Assembly (NCBI GenBank): GCA_963772225.1
Contig: CAVYWD010000002.1
Coordinates: forward strand, 2,976,001-3,040,000
Direction: 5' to 3'
Length of the DNA stretch: 64,000 nucleotides
DNA from: CAVYWD01 sp963772225
Lineage (GTDB): Bacteria > Myxococcota > Myxococcia > Myxococcales > UBA5297
A program made the translations under genes and the position numbers. The notes below the pieces were generated by a model that saw nothing but the letters and a program-made list of their open reading frames with translations, did not search any database and had not been told where the DNA came from. Below are positions 39,638 to 50,374 of the stretch, piece by piece (within the stretch, counting starts at the first letter, position 1; each line of letters opens with the position of its first letter).

Positions 39638-41351
39638 CATACAGCCCATACCGCTCATCACCAGCCTCGAGCAGGCCCTTGCCGCGCTCGCCGCCGAGCG
39701 AGAGAGGGTCGCCGAGCTCACGCTCGAGCGCGACCATCTGCGCCTCTCGCACGAACGCCTGCGGCTGGAACTCGAGCTGCTCAAGCGGCGCATCTTCATC
39801 GCCAAGGCCGAGCGCATAGACACACGGCAGCTCGAGCTGGACTTCGCGGCCACCCTCGCGGCGCTCGACAAGCTCGCCGGCGCGACCCCGGAGCAGGCCC
39901 GAGAGGAGGGCCAGAAGCGCCGCGGCGAGGCCGCTCCCGCCCCGGGCAAGAAGAAGCCGACGGGCCGTCGCGACCTGAGCCAAATGCCTCTCAAGGAGGA
40001 GCGGGTCGAGCTCGTCGACGAGGTGCTCGAGAAGCTCGTCGCCGAGGGTAAGGCCAAGCGGATTGGCTGGCAGGTTAGCTACAAGCTCGCATACCAGCGC
40101 GGCGGCGTGCGCCGCCTGGCCATCGCGCGCGCCGACTACAAGGTCATCGATAAGAACGGCGAGTCGCAGGTCGCGACGGCCCTGATGCCGCCGGAGTGCT
40201 TCTCGCGCTCGCTGGCGGCGCCGTCGATGCTCGGCCACGTGCTTTCGGAGAAGTTCACGGACGGGATGCCGCTGAATCGCCTGGAGAGCCGTATCGCAAG
40301 GGACGGCGCGGCGCTCGATCGCGGCACGATGTGCCGGTGGGTCGAGGACGCGGGGGCGACCGCGGGGGCGACGGTCATCGCGGCCATGCGCGAGGACGCC
40401 TTCAAGACCGCCTTCTGCATCGCCACCGACGCGACCGGGATCGCCGTGCAGCCCGACCGGCGGCCCGATGGCGCGCATCAGCCTTGCCGGCGGGGCCACT
40501 TCTTCGTGCTGATCGCCGACCGCGACCACGTGCTCTTTGACTACACGGCCAAAGAGGACAGCGCGTTCGTCGAGCAGATGTTGGCGGGGTACTCGGGGTA
40601 CGTGCAGGCGGACGCCAAGAGTGTCTATGACGTGCTCTTCCGAGATCCCGATAAGCCGCCGGACGATGGGAAGGAGCCCGAGCATAGGTCCGAGGTTGCT
40701 TGCTGGTCGCACGCCCGCCGTAAGTTCTGGGAGGCGACTTGTGCCAAGAGCGAGGTCGCGCGTGAGGGGCTCGCGCGAATCGGGCGCATCTTCGCGCTCG
40801 AAAGCGCGTGGCGCGCCGACCCGCCCGACGTGATCCAGCGCATGCGCAAGCAGCACTTGCGCCCGCACTTCGAGGCCTTCTTCGCCTGGGCCGAGGTCGA
40901 GTACGAGAAGGTCCGCCACCAGCGGGGCCTGCTCCGGAGCGCGCTCGGATACGTTGTGCGGCAGAAGGGCGCGCTGATGCGGGTGCTCGAGGACGGGCGG
41001 CTGGTGCTCGACAACAACCGGTCGGAGCGAGCCCTGCGTCAAATCGCCATCGGTCGAAAGTCGTGGCTCTTCGTAGGCAGCGACGGGCACGCCGAGAGCT
41101 CCGGCCACATTCTGTCCCTCGTCGCCTCCTGCCGCCTTCACGGCCTCGACCCCGAGGCCTACCTGCGCGACCTCTTCCGCGTCCTGGCCCACTGGCCCCG
41201 GGTTCGCTACCTGGAGCTCGCCCCCAAGTACTGGGCCAAGACCCGCGCCGGGCTCGTCCCCGCCGAGCTCGCCGCCGAGATTGGGCCGCTCTCCGTCCCG
41301 CCGCCTCTCGCCGCGCCGGAAAAGCAGCAGCTGGCGAGCGGAACGCCCTGA
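39621..41351 (+). CDS. IS66-family transposase TnpC, 5' end altered
   Basis: About 576 residues from the ATG at 39621, but that ATG is part of the right inverted repeat of the IS4 element, so the natural start has been lost or replaced. It has an N-terminal leucine-zipper-like coil (LERDHLRLSHERLRLELELLKRRIF), a zinc/helix region, then the DDE core: ATDATGI, VQADAKSVYD and NNRSERALRQIAIGRKSWLF. IS66 elements also need TnpA and TnpB, which are absent. It is a partial element. Confidence 0.85.
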   Translation: MRGWLSIQPIPLITSLEQALAALAAERERVAELTLERDHLRLSHERLRLELELLKRRIFIAKAERIDTRQLELDFAATLAALDKLAGATPEQAREEGQKRRGEAAPAPGKKKPTGRRDLSQMPLKEERVELVDEVLEKLVAEGKAKRIGWQVSYKLAYQRGGVRRLAIARADYKVIDKNGESQVATALMPPECFSRSLAAPSMLGHVLSEKFTDGMPLNRLESRIARDGAALDRGTMCRWVEDAGATAGATVIAAMREDAFKTAFCIATDATGIAVQPDRRPDGAHQPCRRGHFFVLIADRDHVLFDYTAKEDSAFVEQMLAGYSGYVQADAKSVYDVLFRDPDKPPDDGKEPEHRSEVACWSHARRKFWEATCAKSEVAREGLARIGRIFALESAWRADPPDVIQRMRKQHLRPHFEAFFAWAEVEYEKVRHQRGLLRSALGYVVRQKGALMRVLEDGRLVLDNNRSERALRQIAIGRKSWLFVGSDGHAESSGHILSLVASCRLHGLDPEAYLRDLFRVLAHWPRVRYLELAPKYWAKTRAGLVPAELAAEIGPLSVPPPLAAPEKQQLASGTP

Positions 41352-42097
41352 CCGCTCCCCGTCTGTCACGCCGCTTCGCATGAGCCCAGTCTGTGGCGGC
41401 CGCTCAGGCGGCGCCAGACGGCGTTCGTGCAGCGGTTACCCTATCTCTTCGGCCACGACGTCGACGAGAAGGTGCCACTGCTCCAGGCGAGGCGTGTGCG
41501 GAGTTGAAGTGGGCGCCGCCGGTGCCAGTGCCCGCCACTCCTTGCGAGCGCGGCGCGAACCACGCGGCTCTTCCTCGGGCGGTCGTAGATAGCCGCGGAG
41601 ATGGACGTGCCCTCCTTGGCGCCGTTCACGCAGCGTCGTCCACTACGCCAAGAAGGGCGCCTCCCGCGCTCGCGCCGAACAGTCCCTGCGCGCCTCCTCC
41701 AAATTCCACGCCTGGGGCGACTCCAATCTCTACCTGCGCCGTGCCGGCGAGAGCCGCACCCTCAGCATCGAGCACCGCACGGCGCCCTCGACGAACGGCA
41801 TCCCACTCACCTTGGTCGACGACGTCCTCTCCCTCGCGCTCCATATCGTCCATGCGCAGCGCCCCGCAGGACCGCCTCCACCGCGGCCGAGCGCATCGAG
41901 AAGGCGCTCGAGAGCGCCACCGCCCCGTCGGCCCCGGCGCACTGCGCGACGCCCGCCGCATGGGGGCATCGCGCGGCGGCGGTGGGCAGAAAGAAGTGCT
42001 GACAATCTTTGCCGCTCGGGACGCAAGCCTCGAACCTTCAGATTCGCGTGCGACAGCAAAATGTGGCTGCAGATCGTCTTGCTGATAGCGCTTCGCG
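41352..42097. other. Mobile-element debris
   Basis: About 750 bases after the IS66 transposase without an intact gene. It contains the ATPase fragment listed separately and short coding-like scraps (for example LPYLFGHDVDEKVPLL near 41440). Confidence 0.5.
41638..41863 (+). pseudogene. AAA_25/RepA-like ATPase fragment
   Basis: VHYAKKGASRARAEQSLRAS, FHAWGDSNLYLRR and LSIEHRTAP resemble the end of RecA-like AAA_25 ATPases (HHARKG..RGSSDLHAWGDSNLYLRR). Such genes accompany integrative elements. Both ends are missing. Confidence 0.5.
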
Positions 42098-42625
42098 TCA
42101 CGGCGCGCGTGCGATTGGCAATTGCGCGTGGAACTCACGAAGGCCTGCGAGGAGCGACTCTTCTCCAAACACAAGCATGGGGAACCAATCCTGGAAAAAC
42201 GCGAACACGGGGCCGGACGCAATGGCCCATGAGACCGCGCCAATGAAGTCAGCCATCTCATCAGTGCTTAGGCCAAGATTTGTTCCCTTTTCAATGGCGG
42301 CAATGGGCCACAGCGCCACCAGCGAGCGAAGCAACTGGAGGGAGTGAGTCCGAAATAGGACATTGAGATGGCCGCCGTAAAACGAGTAAACTCGCACCGT
42401 CTTCTCGGCCCGCTTGTCGAGTTGGGCAAGCGGCCCTAAAGAGAAGAGACTTGGATGAACCTCCGGGCACTCGCGGAACAATCGGTCGCGCCGGAAATTT
42501 CGGGTGCGGAAGAGGAAGACGTCGGAAATGTCTAGGGAGCAGCGTCGAATCACTGACCATACGTCATCAGGAAACTTGGGGCCTGACAGGCGGCCGGTGC
42601 AGTCGAGTTCCAGGTACGTCAGCAT
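42098..42625 (-). CDS. Candidate immunity protein of the 42631 RHS toxin
   Basis: 175 residues from ATG 42625; an ATG at 42640 would overlap the RHS stop by 10 bases and is also possible. It follows the RHS gene within a few bases, the standard immunity position. It is soluble, with EKTVRVYSFYGGHLNVLF and a hydrophobic patch LLRSLVALWPIAAI. No family was recognised; the role is inferred from position. Confidence 0.6.
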   Translation of the reverse strand: MLTYLELDCTGRLSGPKFPDDVWSVIRRCSLDISDVFLFRTRNFRRDRLFRECPEVHPSLFSLGPLAQLDKRAEKTVRVYSFYGGHLNVLFRTHSLQLLRSLVALWPIAAIEKGTNLGLSTDEMADFIGAVSWAIASGPVFAFFQDWFPMLVFGEESLLAGLREFHAQLPIARAP

Positions 42626-42630
42626 AGGCG

Positions 42631-45600
42631 CTACCACCATCCTTTGACTTTGTTGAACAACCACTTCCACTGTTGCGGAAGATGGGCTCTCATTTCCGGG
42701 AAGAGGTGGAAGTGCAGCCGCTCAGCAAGGATTCCGTCGTACCTAAACCGGCCTACGCCCCAGCGGAAGACGTTTTGCCTAACAAAGCTGTTGTCGAACG
42801 CATTTCTGAGAATGTTTTCATTTGTCGCCGGAGCAACGAAGGCCTGGACGACCGTCCCAGTAATCTGGCCAGAGAGGTAGAGCCCCGAGTCCTTGTTGAC
42901 GAACTGCCCCGCGCCACTCTTGTTGTTGATCCAATCGGTCAGCCCGAAGGTTAGTTCCGACCCCATTCCTCCAAAAAAGTTGCCTGCTCCATACAGGTTC
43001 CAGTCCTGCCAGTCCGTCCAGCCGACACCTCTTGTTCCGACCGGAATGGCCGTGCCTCCGCTGGGCCACCCGGCGCCGCTAGAGCGGGTGCCACTCGCAG
43101 TCCCGCGGCTTGCATTCCCCGCTCCTCCGGCATCACCGTCAGATCGGAACCAGCCCGATACCGTATCCCCTGCGTTGCTGAGCCAGTTGGAAACATCACT
43201 CTCGGCATTTCTCAAGCCGTTTGCGATCTCGGTTCGTCCCGATGCTGTCATCGGATTCGGCATAACCCCAAATGCGACAAGCGCGGTTACTGCAAACATT
43301 GTGACCGCTGCCGCTGCCACGAAGAGAGGCGCAAGGATTGGAGCAAAGACCCAAACAAGCCATGGCATGTGGCCGCTGGAGTCCACGTAGTTGATAGGGT
43401 TGTTCAGGGCGTAGCTGTAGCGATTGTACGCCTGGGCGTTCCACGCGTCTGGGACCACGGTGTCCGCGCTCATGAAGCGCCCGATGCTCGGGTCGTAGTA
43501 CCGCGCGTTGTAATAATAGAGCCCGAACGAATCGTCGTAATCCTGGCCCGTGAACTTGGCCGTGACCGTGTTGGCCCCGGTGGAGTTCGCCTGCGAGACC
43601 TCCCCGAATGGCAGGTAGGCCATCCGGGTCACCTCATTGCCATTCGCGTCGGTGACGACCGAGGTCGATTGGATGTGGTTCGGGTGGTAGTAGTACGTGC
43701 CGACCGCCGGCCCGTGGGTGGTGTCGCCGGACAGGAGGGCGCTTTCGCTCTGGCCCAGCATGCCTCCGAACGTATGACCTCCAGGCGAATTGCAGGCGCT
43801 CGATCCAAAGCAGAGCAGCACCGCCATGCTACCGAAGCTGAGCGCCGGCGACCAGCGACTCGGCTTGCTGGATCTCAGGAGCGTCCGCAGGAAGAGCGCG
43901 ATCGCTGCTGCGGCGAGCGCCGCGAGCTCGGCGAGGGCTACCCATCGTCCAAAATGTGGGTGCGTCGTCAGCGCCAGGAAGAGATGGCCTACCTTGTGCG
44001 CCGCCCCTCGGACGTTCGTGCTGCTGTACATCGAGGCAGCGGCGAGCTCGTTCCTCCAGCCGTTTGCGTCATTGAAGGCGGTCTGGACAGGGCCGAGTCG
44101 GGTCATTGACGCGATGTGCTGGCCGTTCGCGTAGACATGGAGCGTGTGGCGGTCGGGCAATCCATCGTCGAAGGAGCGCTTCTCGTAGGCCTTCCCAATG
44201 TAGAGGGTGGTCATGGCGGGCGCACCTGCGGGCGTGACGACGCTCTTGAGACGCTGGTCGTCCGAGTCGTAGCTGATGCTTCCGACCTGCGCCCCGTTCT
44301 TCGTGATGGTCTCGAGTTGGTGCCCGTTCCAGCCGTAGTCCCAGGTCGTGCCGTCCAAGACCTTGTGGGTGACGTTTCCGATGGCGTTGTAGGTGACGTT
44401 GCTCAGGCCGGTTCCGGACGCAACCTGTGACCCGTTATAGGTGAGGTTCCGGGCGACCAGGCCTCCGAAGCTGGTCGCGTTCCCCAGCGCGTCGTAGGCG
44501 AACGACTTCGTACCCCACACGCCAGTCGCCTGGCTCAGCCGATAGAGCGGGTCGTAGGAGAAGGTCTGGCTCTCGTCGGTGTTGACCCCTGCGACAGTCT
44601 TGCTCGCGCGATTGTCCTTGATGGCGCCAAGGTTCAGGCCGTTCGTGTTGGGCAGCGAGTACCAATCATAGGTCAAGTCCTGCAGTGTGGTTGACCCGCT
44701 CGTGGTCTTGAGGGCGGCGATGTGGTAGCCGGCATCGTACTGGAACGCGCTCGCGACGCCGTTTCCGAAAGTGACGTTCCCGGGCTGCCCGGCGCCGTTG
44801 TAGTAGCTCCACGAGGCGACGAGAGCTCCGTTCAGCGAAACGCGGTCGAGGTTGCCCTCAGCCGTGTAGCTGTAGTCGACATACGACGCATCCGGGTAAG
44901 TTTCGTGGGTGACTCGGCCGAGCAGGTCGTAGGTGAAGGTTTGCGAATAGGTCGCGCCGTCGACGGCCCGCACGAACCCGTTCAGCATGCCGTTGGGCTT
45001 GTATGAATAGGCCGTGCTCTCGTTCGGCCCGGTGACGGAGGTCAGCCTGCCCTTGCCGTAGGCGACCGCGGGATCGTCATAGGTATAGGCCACGCTGGCC
45101 CAGGTGGGGTCCCACGCCAACTTCGAGGTCATCCGATTGAGTGCATCGAAGTTGAAGGTCGTGCTGTTCCCGTTCTCCCAGGTAAGGATGACGTTTCCCG
45201 ACGCATCGTACAGGATGTCGGTCGTCCCCAGCTTCGGATCGACCACAGATGTCCTGCGGCCCAGTGAATCGAAGGTGATCTGCGTGACGCTCCCGTCCGG
45301 GAGACTGATGGACGTCGGCCGATCGAGCGCATCGTAGCTGTAGGTCGTAGCCTGGCGCGCGGCGTCCACGACCTTCCAGGCCCGGCCCTTCATGTCGAAG
45401 TAGGTCGTGGTCTTTTGACCATTCGGGTCGGTGACCGCGGAATATCCAACCCCATACTGAAAGGTCGTTACTTTTCCGTCGGAAGCCGTCTTCGTGGCGA
45501 CCCGCCCCGCAAAGTCGTACGCGACATGGGAGCGAGCGTTCACCGGCAAGACGCAAGGGTGGGGGTCGGCGACATCGGAGGGACGTCCGGCTTAATCTTT

Positions 45601-48600
45601 GAAGGCCTCGCGGCAAATGGGCATCCCGTTGTCCCCATCCGCGTAGGACCGGAAGACGAACCCGGTTCCATCGTAGTAATCCGTCTTGCTGACGGAGGCG
45701 CCGGAGGTCGCTGTCTTGACGACCGTCGTATTGTAGTTGACGTTGAAAAAGTAGTCGGTGGTGCCGCCGTCCGGCCGGGTCTCGTGGGACTTGCGGCCAA
45801 AGACATCATAGATCGTGCTGGTGACCTGGCCGTTTGGGTCGGTCACGGTGAGCGGAAGGCCGGCCAAGTCGTAGGTCGTGGTCGTCACCTGACCGAGCGC
45901 GTTCGTCACCGTGTACGGGTAGGTCTGGAAGGTGGGGTCGTAGGTGATGGTTGTCTTGCGCACGAGCCCATCGTTTGACGGCTGGGTGACGGACTTGAGG
46001 TCGCCGTCCGCGTAGTACTCCATGGTCGTGTCGAGCGACGTATTCGAGATGTCGAGCCAGTCGCTCCGCGTCGTCAGGAAATTGCCGGTCCACGTATTGG
46101 TCATGCTGGCCAGCGTGGTGCCACCGCTGCTGGTGGTCACCTGGGTCACGCGGCCGAGGATCCACTGCACAGCATCGTTGGCGTAGCTGGTGGTGACCGT
46201 CACCGACGGCAGGTTGTCCGGAGCGGTTGTGACGGTGGTCACGTTGCCATAGTTGTCATAGTAGAGACTCGCCACCTCGTCGGTCACGGGGGTGGCGTTT
46301 TCGTACGTCGCCTTCTGGATCCGACGCGCGCGCACCAGCGCCGTCCCGGTGCTCGGATTAACCAAGTCGTAGTTGAACGCGGAGAGGTCCATAACCTGCC
46401 CCGAGCTCGAATAGCTGCCGGTGAAGCTGGGGTGCCCCTCGTATCCGGGCGTCTGAAAATAGTAGGTACGCTTGGACTGGGACGTCTGCTGATCCGTGGC
46501 GCCGATATTGGCGAAGCCGAGGTAGCGCTGGCTCGAAATCGGCCCCGGAGACCAACGCACGTCCTGGTAGTCGTAGTGGGTCGAATAGCTCCCGCCATTC
46601 CCATCCGTCGTAATGACGGAGGTGGCGAGCTGCTGGGGCGCGGTAAAGGGGATGCCCGGGTTGCTCGAGCTGGGAAGGATGGCGTTCTGGACCTGCGGAG
46701 CAGGGGCGTAGGAGACTGTGACGGTTCCCCCGAGGCCGTTGTTCACGGTCGTCATGAGGTCAGGCGAAGGGTTTGGAGAGTGGAAGAGCCGGAGCCCCCA
46801 GAAAGCGGCTTGAGAGGAGGTCTTCGGGGAATAGTCGAATTGCGCTATGTCGGCTCTGCCGTCGCCATTGACATCGGAGGCGAAGAATATCGCATTCTGC
46901 TGCCAATTCGAGTTGCCCGCGCTGTACGCGCAATTGGTCGCCCAACGCTGATGCACGAAGCTGCCCTGGTACCGCGCCGCGTGGACGTCGACTGAGATGT
47001 ACGAGCCGGACCCGTCAAGGAACGCGTAGCCGATGTCGGTTTTGCCATCTCCGTCGAAGTCGCCAGCGAGAAAGGCTGCCTTCTTGTGCCAGTCGGATCC
47101 GCCAACCCAGCCGCCCTGCTGAGTCGCCCAGTTCGAGACCGCAAAGGTGTGTTGACCCGCGGTCTCCACCTCGATCGAGATGCCGTTGTTGTCATTGAAG
47201 ACGTAGGCGATATCCGTCATCCCGTCGCCGTTGAAGTCGCCGACAAGATAGGTGGAGTTGTTCGTCCACGAATCGCCGCCGTACCACGTGCGGAGGGAGC
47301 TCCCAGTGGGCGGAGTCGCCCACTGCTCGCGGTAGAACGAATCGGCCGTGGCGATGCCCGCCGAGTGGTAAACGCCGATGTTCCGCCGTCCGCCTATGTC
47401 GCGATAGACGTACGCAACGTCCATCCTTCCGTCGCCGTCGAAGTCGCCGGTCAGGAAGGTTGCCCAGCTCTGCCAGGCATCGGCCCCCATCCAGCTGCCA
47501 GCTTGGGTAATCCACCGTTTCAGAACAAAGTTGTTCCCAACAGCCGCGTGAACGTCGATGGAGATAGAGCCGCCATCGTTAAAGAGGTAGGCGATATCTG
47601 ACTTGCCGTCGCCGTTGAAGTCGCCCGCCAGGAAGAGCCCCTTGCTCTGCCAAGAAGTGCCGCCCTTCCAGCTTCCCTGCTGGGTTGCCCAACGCTGGAG
47701 TTCGAAGGAGGAGCCATTGGAAACATGGACGTCGAGCGAGATGCCGTTGTTGTCGGAAAATACGTACGCGATGTCCGTCTTCCCGTCGCCGTTGAAGTCG
47801 CCGGCAAGGAAGGTCCCGTAGTTCTGCCACGAATCTCCCCCGTGCCAATTGCCTTGCTGCGTCGCCCAGCGCTGCGTGATGAACGAACTGCCTTGCGAGA
47901 CCCGCACATCAATCGAGATGACGCCGGCGTCGTTGAAGACTGTGGCGACGTCCATCTTCCCATCGCCGTTGAAGTCGCCGACGAGGCGTGTCGAGGCGCC
48001 CGTCTGAGTATCGGCGATCGGCGCGCTCAGCCAGGAGTCCGCTTGGAGCCCAGTCGCGCCCTGCTGCCACCCGAAAGTCTGCGCGGGAAGTGTCGACGCA
48101 CCGTCGCTGCCGTACTCCTGGAGCGCGATGAGGTGGCTGCGGCCCGTTAGAGCGGTGCTATTTTCGTAGTCCAGTCGGTACTTTCGAATAAGCGTGCTGG
48201 CCGAAAACAAGCCGCCATTAAACACGTTGACCCACTTGAGGCGTGACTTCGTGGTTGTGCCAACGCTCGAGGCGAACGCACGGGTCTCTATGTCCGAGCG
48301 CGACTCGTACTGGAACGAGAGAGTAAATCTCCCGAAAAAGGTGGCCGTTCCGTTGGTATAAGTGATGCTGTTTGGATAGAGAACATTTTCGTCGGTGCTC
48401 GTACCGTAGGTTACGTAGTAGTAGTTTCCGAAAAGGTCGAGCACCTTGTTAAGGGCCCAAGTCCTAACAGTCGTGCTCTTTGAAGATTGCAACACATTTG
48501 AGCCATCGCCGCCATAGAAGAACTTGGTCCCGGAACGATCGGTCGCGATCCATGAGCAGGGTCCATCACCACACTTGCCGCTAGGCACTAGCTGAGTGAA

Positions 48601-49032
48601 GGTCTCGTTCTTGGACCGGTAGCTGCCATCGGGTTGTGGTACGAGGACGCCGAGGGTCGAGTGGGCGTAAGTGTCATTGCCTGCATAGTTCACGCCGTTG
48701 CCGTAGTTAACACGCGTGATCGTCGATAACCCGGTCAGTTGCCACCCAACACCCACGATGCCATTACCCGCGTTCGGGTCATACTCGAGCGCGAGGTCGG
48801 GCTGCATTCCATGCACGCCCTGGGGGATCTTGATGGGGATCTTCTGGTGGAACATGCTCTGCGCCGCAGCGTTGCCTGCAAACGCGGTCACGGCGAGCAG
48901 CCCGACAATGTTGATGAGCCGGAAGAATGCGGGCGGGTGGGACGTATAGGACGGTTTGATGCCTGGGCGCCAAGAACGCGAGTGCTCCCCGAAGTCAGAG
49001 TCAGGAGGCGAAGGTGTGTGCTCTGTACTCAT
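42631..49032 (-). pseudogene. Full-length SpvB/FG-GAP/RHS polymorphic toxin gene split by a stop codon
   Basis: About 2,130 codons from ATG 49032 (GAGG upstream; ATG 49044 is also in frame). Order: signal-anchor (FFRLINIVGLLAVTAFAGNAAAQ); SpvB N-terminal domain (IKIPQGVHGMQPDLALEYDP); seven FG-GAP repeats (GDFNGDGKTDIAYVF type); a TcaC-like middle; YD repeats; a hydrophobic insert with CFGSSAC; the RHS core end DPSIGRFMSADT; two membrane stretches; and a tip (GVGRFRYDGILAERLHFHLFPEM) of unknown activity. At 45592-45594 TAA replaces the CAA (Gln in KDQAGRPSD) found at the same place in the second RHS gene, so translation ends after about 1,146 residues. Otherwise it is intact. Confidence 0.85.
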
Positions 49033-49067
49033 CAGATTCCTCATTGGAGTCTTATTGATGTCGTCGG

Positions 49068-49084
49068 CTCGTTTTAGAAACGAG
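49068..49084. promoter_or_regulatory. Palindrome upstream of the long RHS gene
   Basis: CTCGTTT-TAG-AAACGAG, perfect 7-base arms, 24-52 bases before the two candidate starts. It could be an operator. The remaining upstream stretch (49085-49584) shows no supported gene. Confidence 0.4.
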
Positions 49085-49584
49085 GATCCCCAGCGCCGTC
49101 GCAATGGGCGGGCGGCCGAATGGAACTGAGCCATACGTTGAATGGGACCAGCATCCGCGCTACTCGGCGAGCGGCGACGTCTCGCAGGCGGGAACGGTGT
49201 TTTTGGTCTTTCGGTTCTTGTGCGGCGATGCCCCCCCTCCTGCTCCTCAAATGGCCTGCATCGATGGTTGGGAAAGCGTGAGGGCTTATAGTCCGGAAGC
49301 GGACAAAGGTCAACAGGAGTCGACGACCGCGGCGAAGTCTTGCCCGGTCTTTGGCATTCCGAGCGCTGCTGGGCGGAAAAGTACCGCCGTGCTGTACTGA
49401 CCTTCGTGACCGCCCGGCCAATCTCGACGATGATCCGCGCCGCTAGCGCTTCTGGGCGCGCTCTCCATTCGCACGAGCTACGCCGAGCTGACGTCGGCCG
49501 GAACCAGGCCAAGACGGCGGCGGAGACATCAAGGCCTCGTCCTATCTGTTCATCGGACCGTGTCTGACGTGAGTGCTCGTTGTG

Positions 49585-49887
49585 CGCAGGATGCGGCTTT
49601 TGGCGTAGAAGAGCCCCAGGTCCGCCACGCCGGTGTCGATCATCGCCTTCGCGTCATCGAACGCGCAGCGGGCGTGGCTGATGACCTTGGCGTTGAGCCC
49701 GAGCTTCGCTATTGCCGCGGCGTCGCGCGCGCTCTGCGGCGACGCGAGTGGGTTCGTCACCTCGATGTAGTCCACGCCGGGGGACGTCGGGCGCTTGGGC
49801 GATTTCGATCTTGTCATCGGCGCGGAAATGGGCGCCAAAGAACTACTCGCCCTCGCGCAGGGTCGTATCGATAAGCCGGAACGCCAT
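49585..49887 (-). pseudogene. Decayed 5' piece of a homocitrate synthase gene
   Basis: It begins MAFRLIDTTLREGE at 49887, then has a TAG stop, a frame change and loss of a few codons, and resumes as DYIEVTNPLASPQSARDAAAIAKLGL through GLFYAKSRILR. It matches the start of the intact gene (27708-28003) but is clearly older and more diverged than the VWA pieces. Confidence 0.85.
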
Positions 49888-49922
49888 AGGGCTTCATTCT
49901 TGCGACGCCCGGGTCCCGCCGC

Positions 49923-50117
49923 TCAGGAGCGCGCCGGCTCCTCGTCCAAGGGCACGAAGAGCCCGCCATGCCGCGGCCCGGTCCGGAACCCGAACCGCAT
50001 GGTGTACTCGGGGTACAAAAAGCCCGTCTCCAGCACCTTGGCCCCGCGCCCCTTGAGCCGGCGCTTGAATTCGCCCATCAAGGCGTCGCTCCTCGTCGCC
50101 TCACGTTGCCTCGCCAC
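49923..50117 (-). pseudogene. 3' end of an unrecognised chromosomal gene, copy b
   Basis: Same as 33814-34008, ending LFVPLDEEPARS. It stops 36 bases before the ATG of the homocitrate synthase remnant, which suggests that the two came in together from one ancestral operon. Confidence 0.5.
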
Positions 50118-50213
50118 CTATCGAGAGGCCCTCGGCCAGGAGGAGCGTTGCCAACTCAGGGACCGTCAGCGCGCCCTGCCATTCTGAGCCCTCCTCCCTT
50201 CAACTCCTCGACT

Positions 50214-50244
50214 GCGGTCGCCTGAGATCAACTCAGGCGGCCGC
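50214..50244. terminator. Strong hairpin after the pentapeptide gene, copy b
   Basis: Identical 13-pair stem and ATCAA loop to 34105-34135. Confidence 0.6.
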
Positions 50245-50374
50245 TTTCGCATCTCCGATCCATTTCATCGCCAGCATCGTGGGATGATGCGCAGCGCGCC
50301 GCGCGGGATAGAACAATTATAGTCGCGCTCCAATTCTTGATTCGAAGTTCTCTGAGGGATGCAACCTGCAGCCG

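Noticed and set aside
42631..49032. Type VI secretion Rhs
   Set aside because: No PAAR, VgrG, Hcp or EagR-like gene is in the window, and the protein starts with a signal anchor and an SpvB domain.
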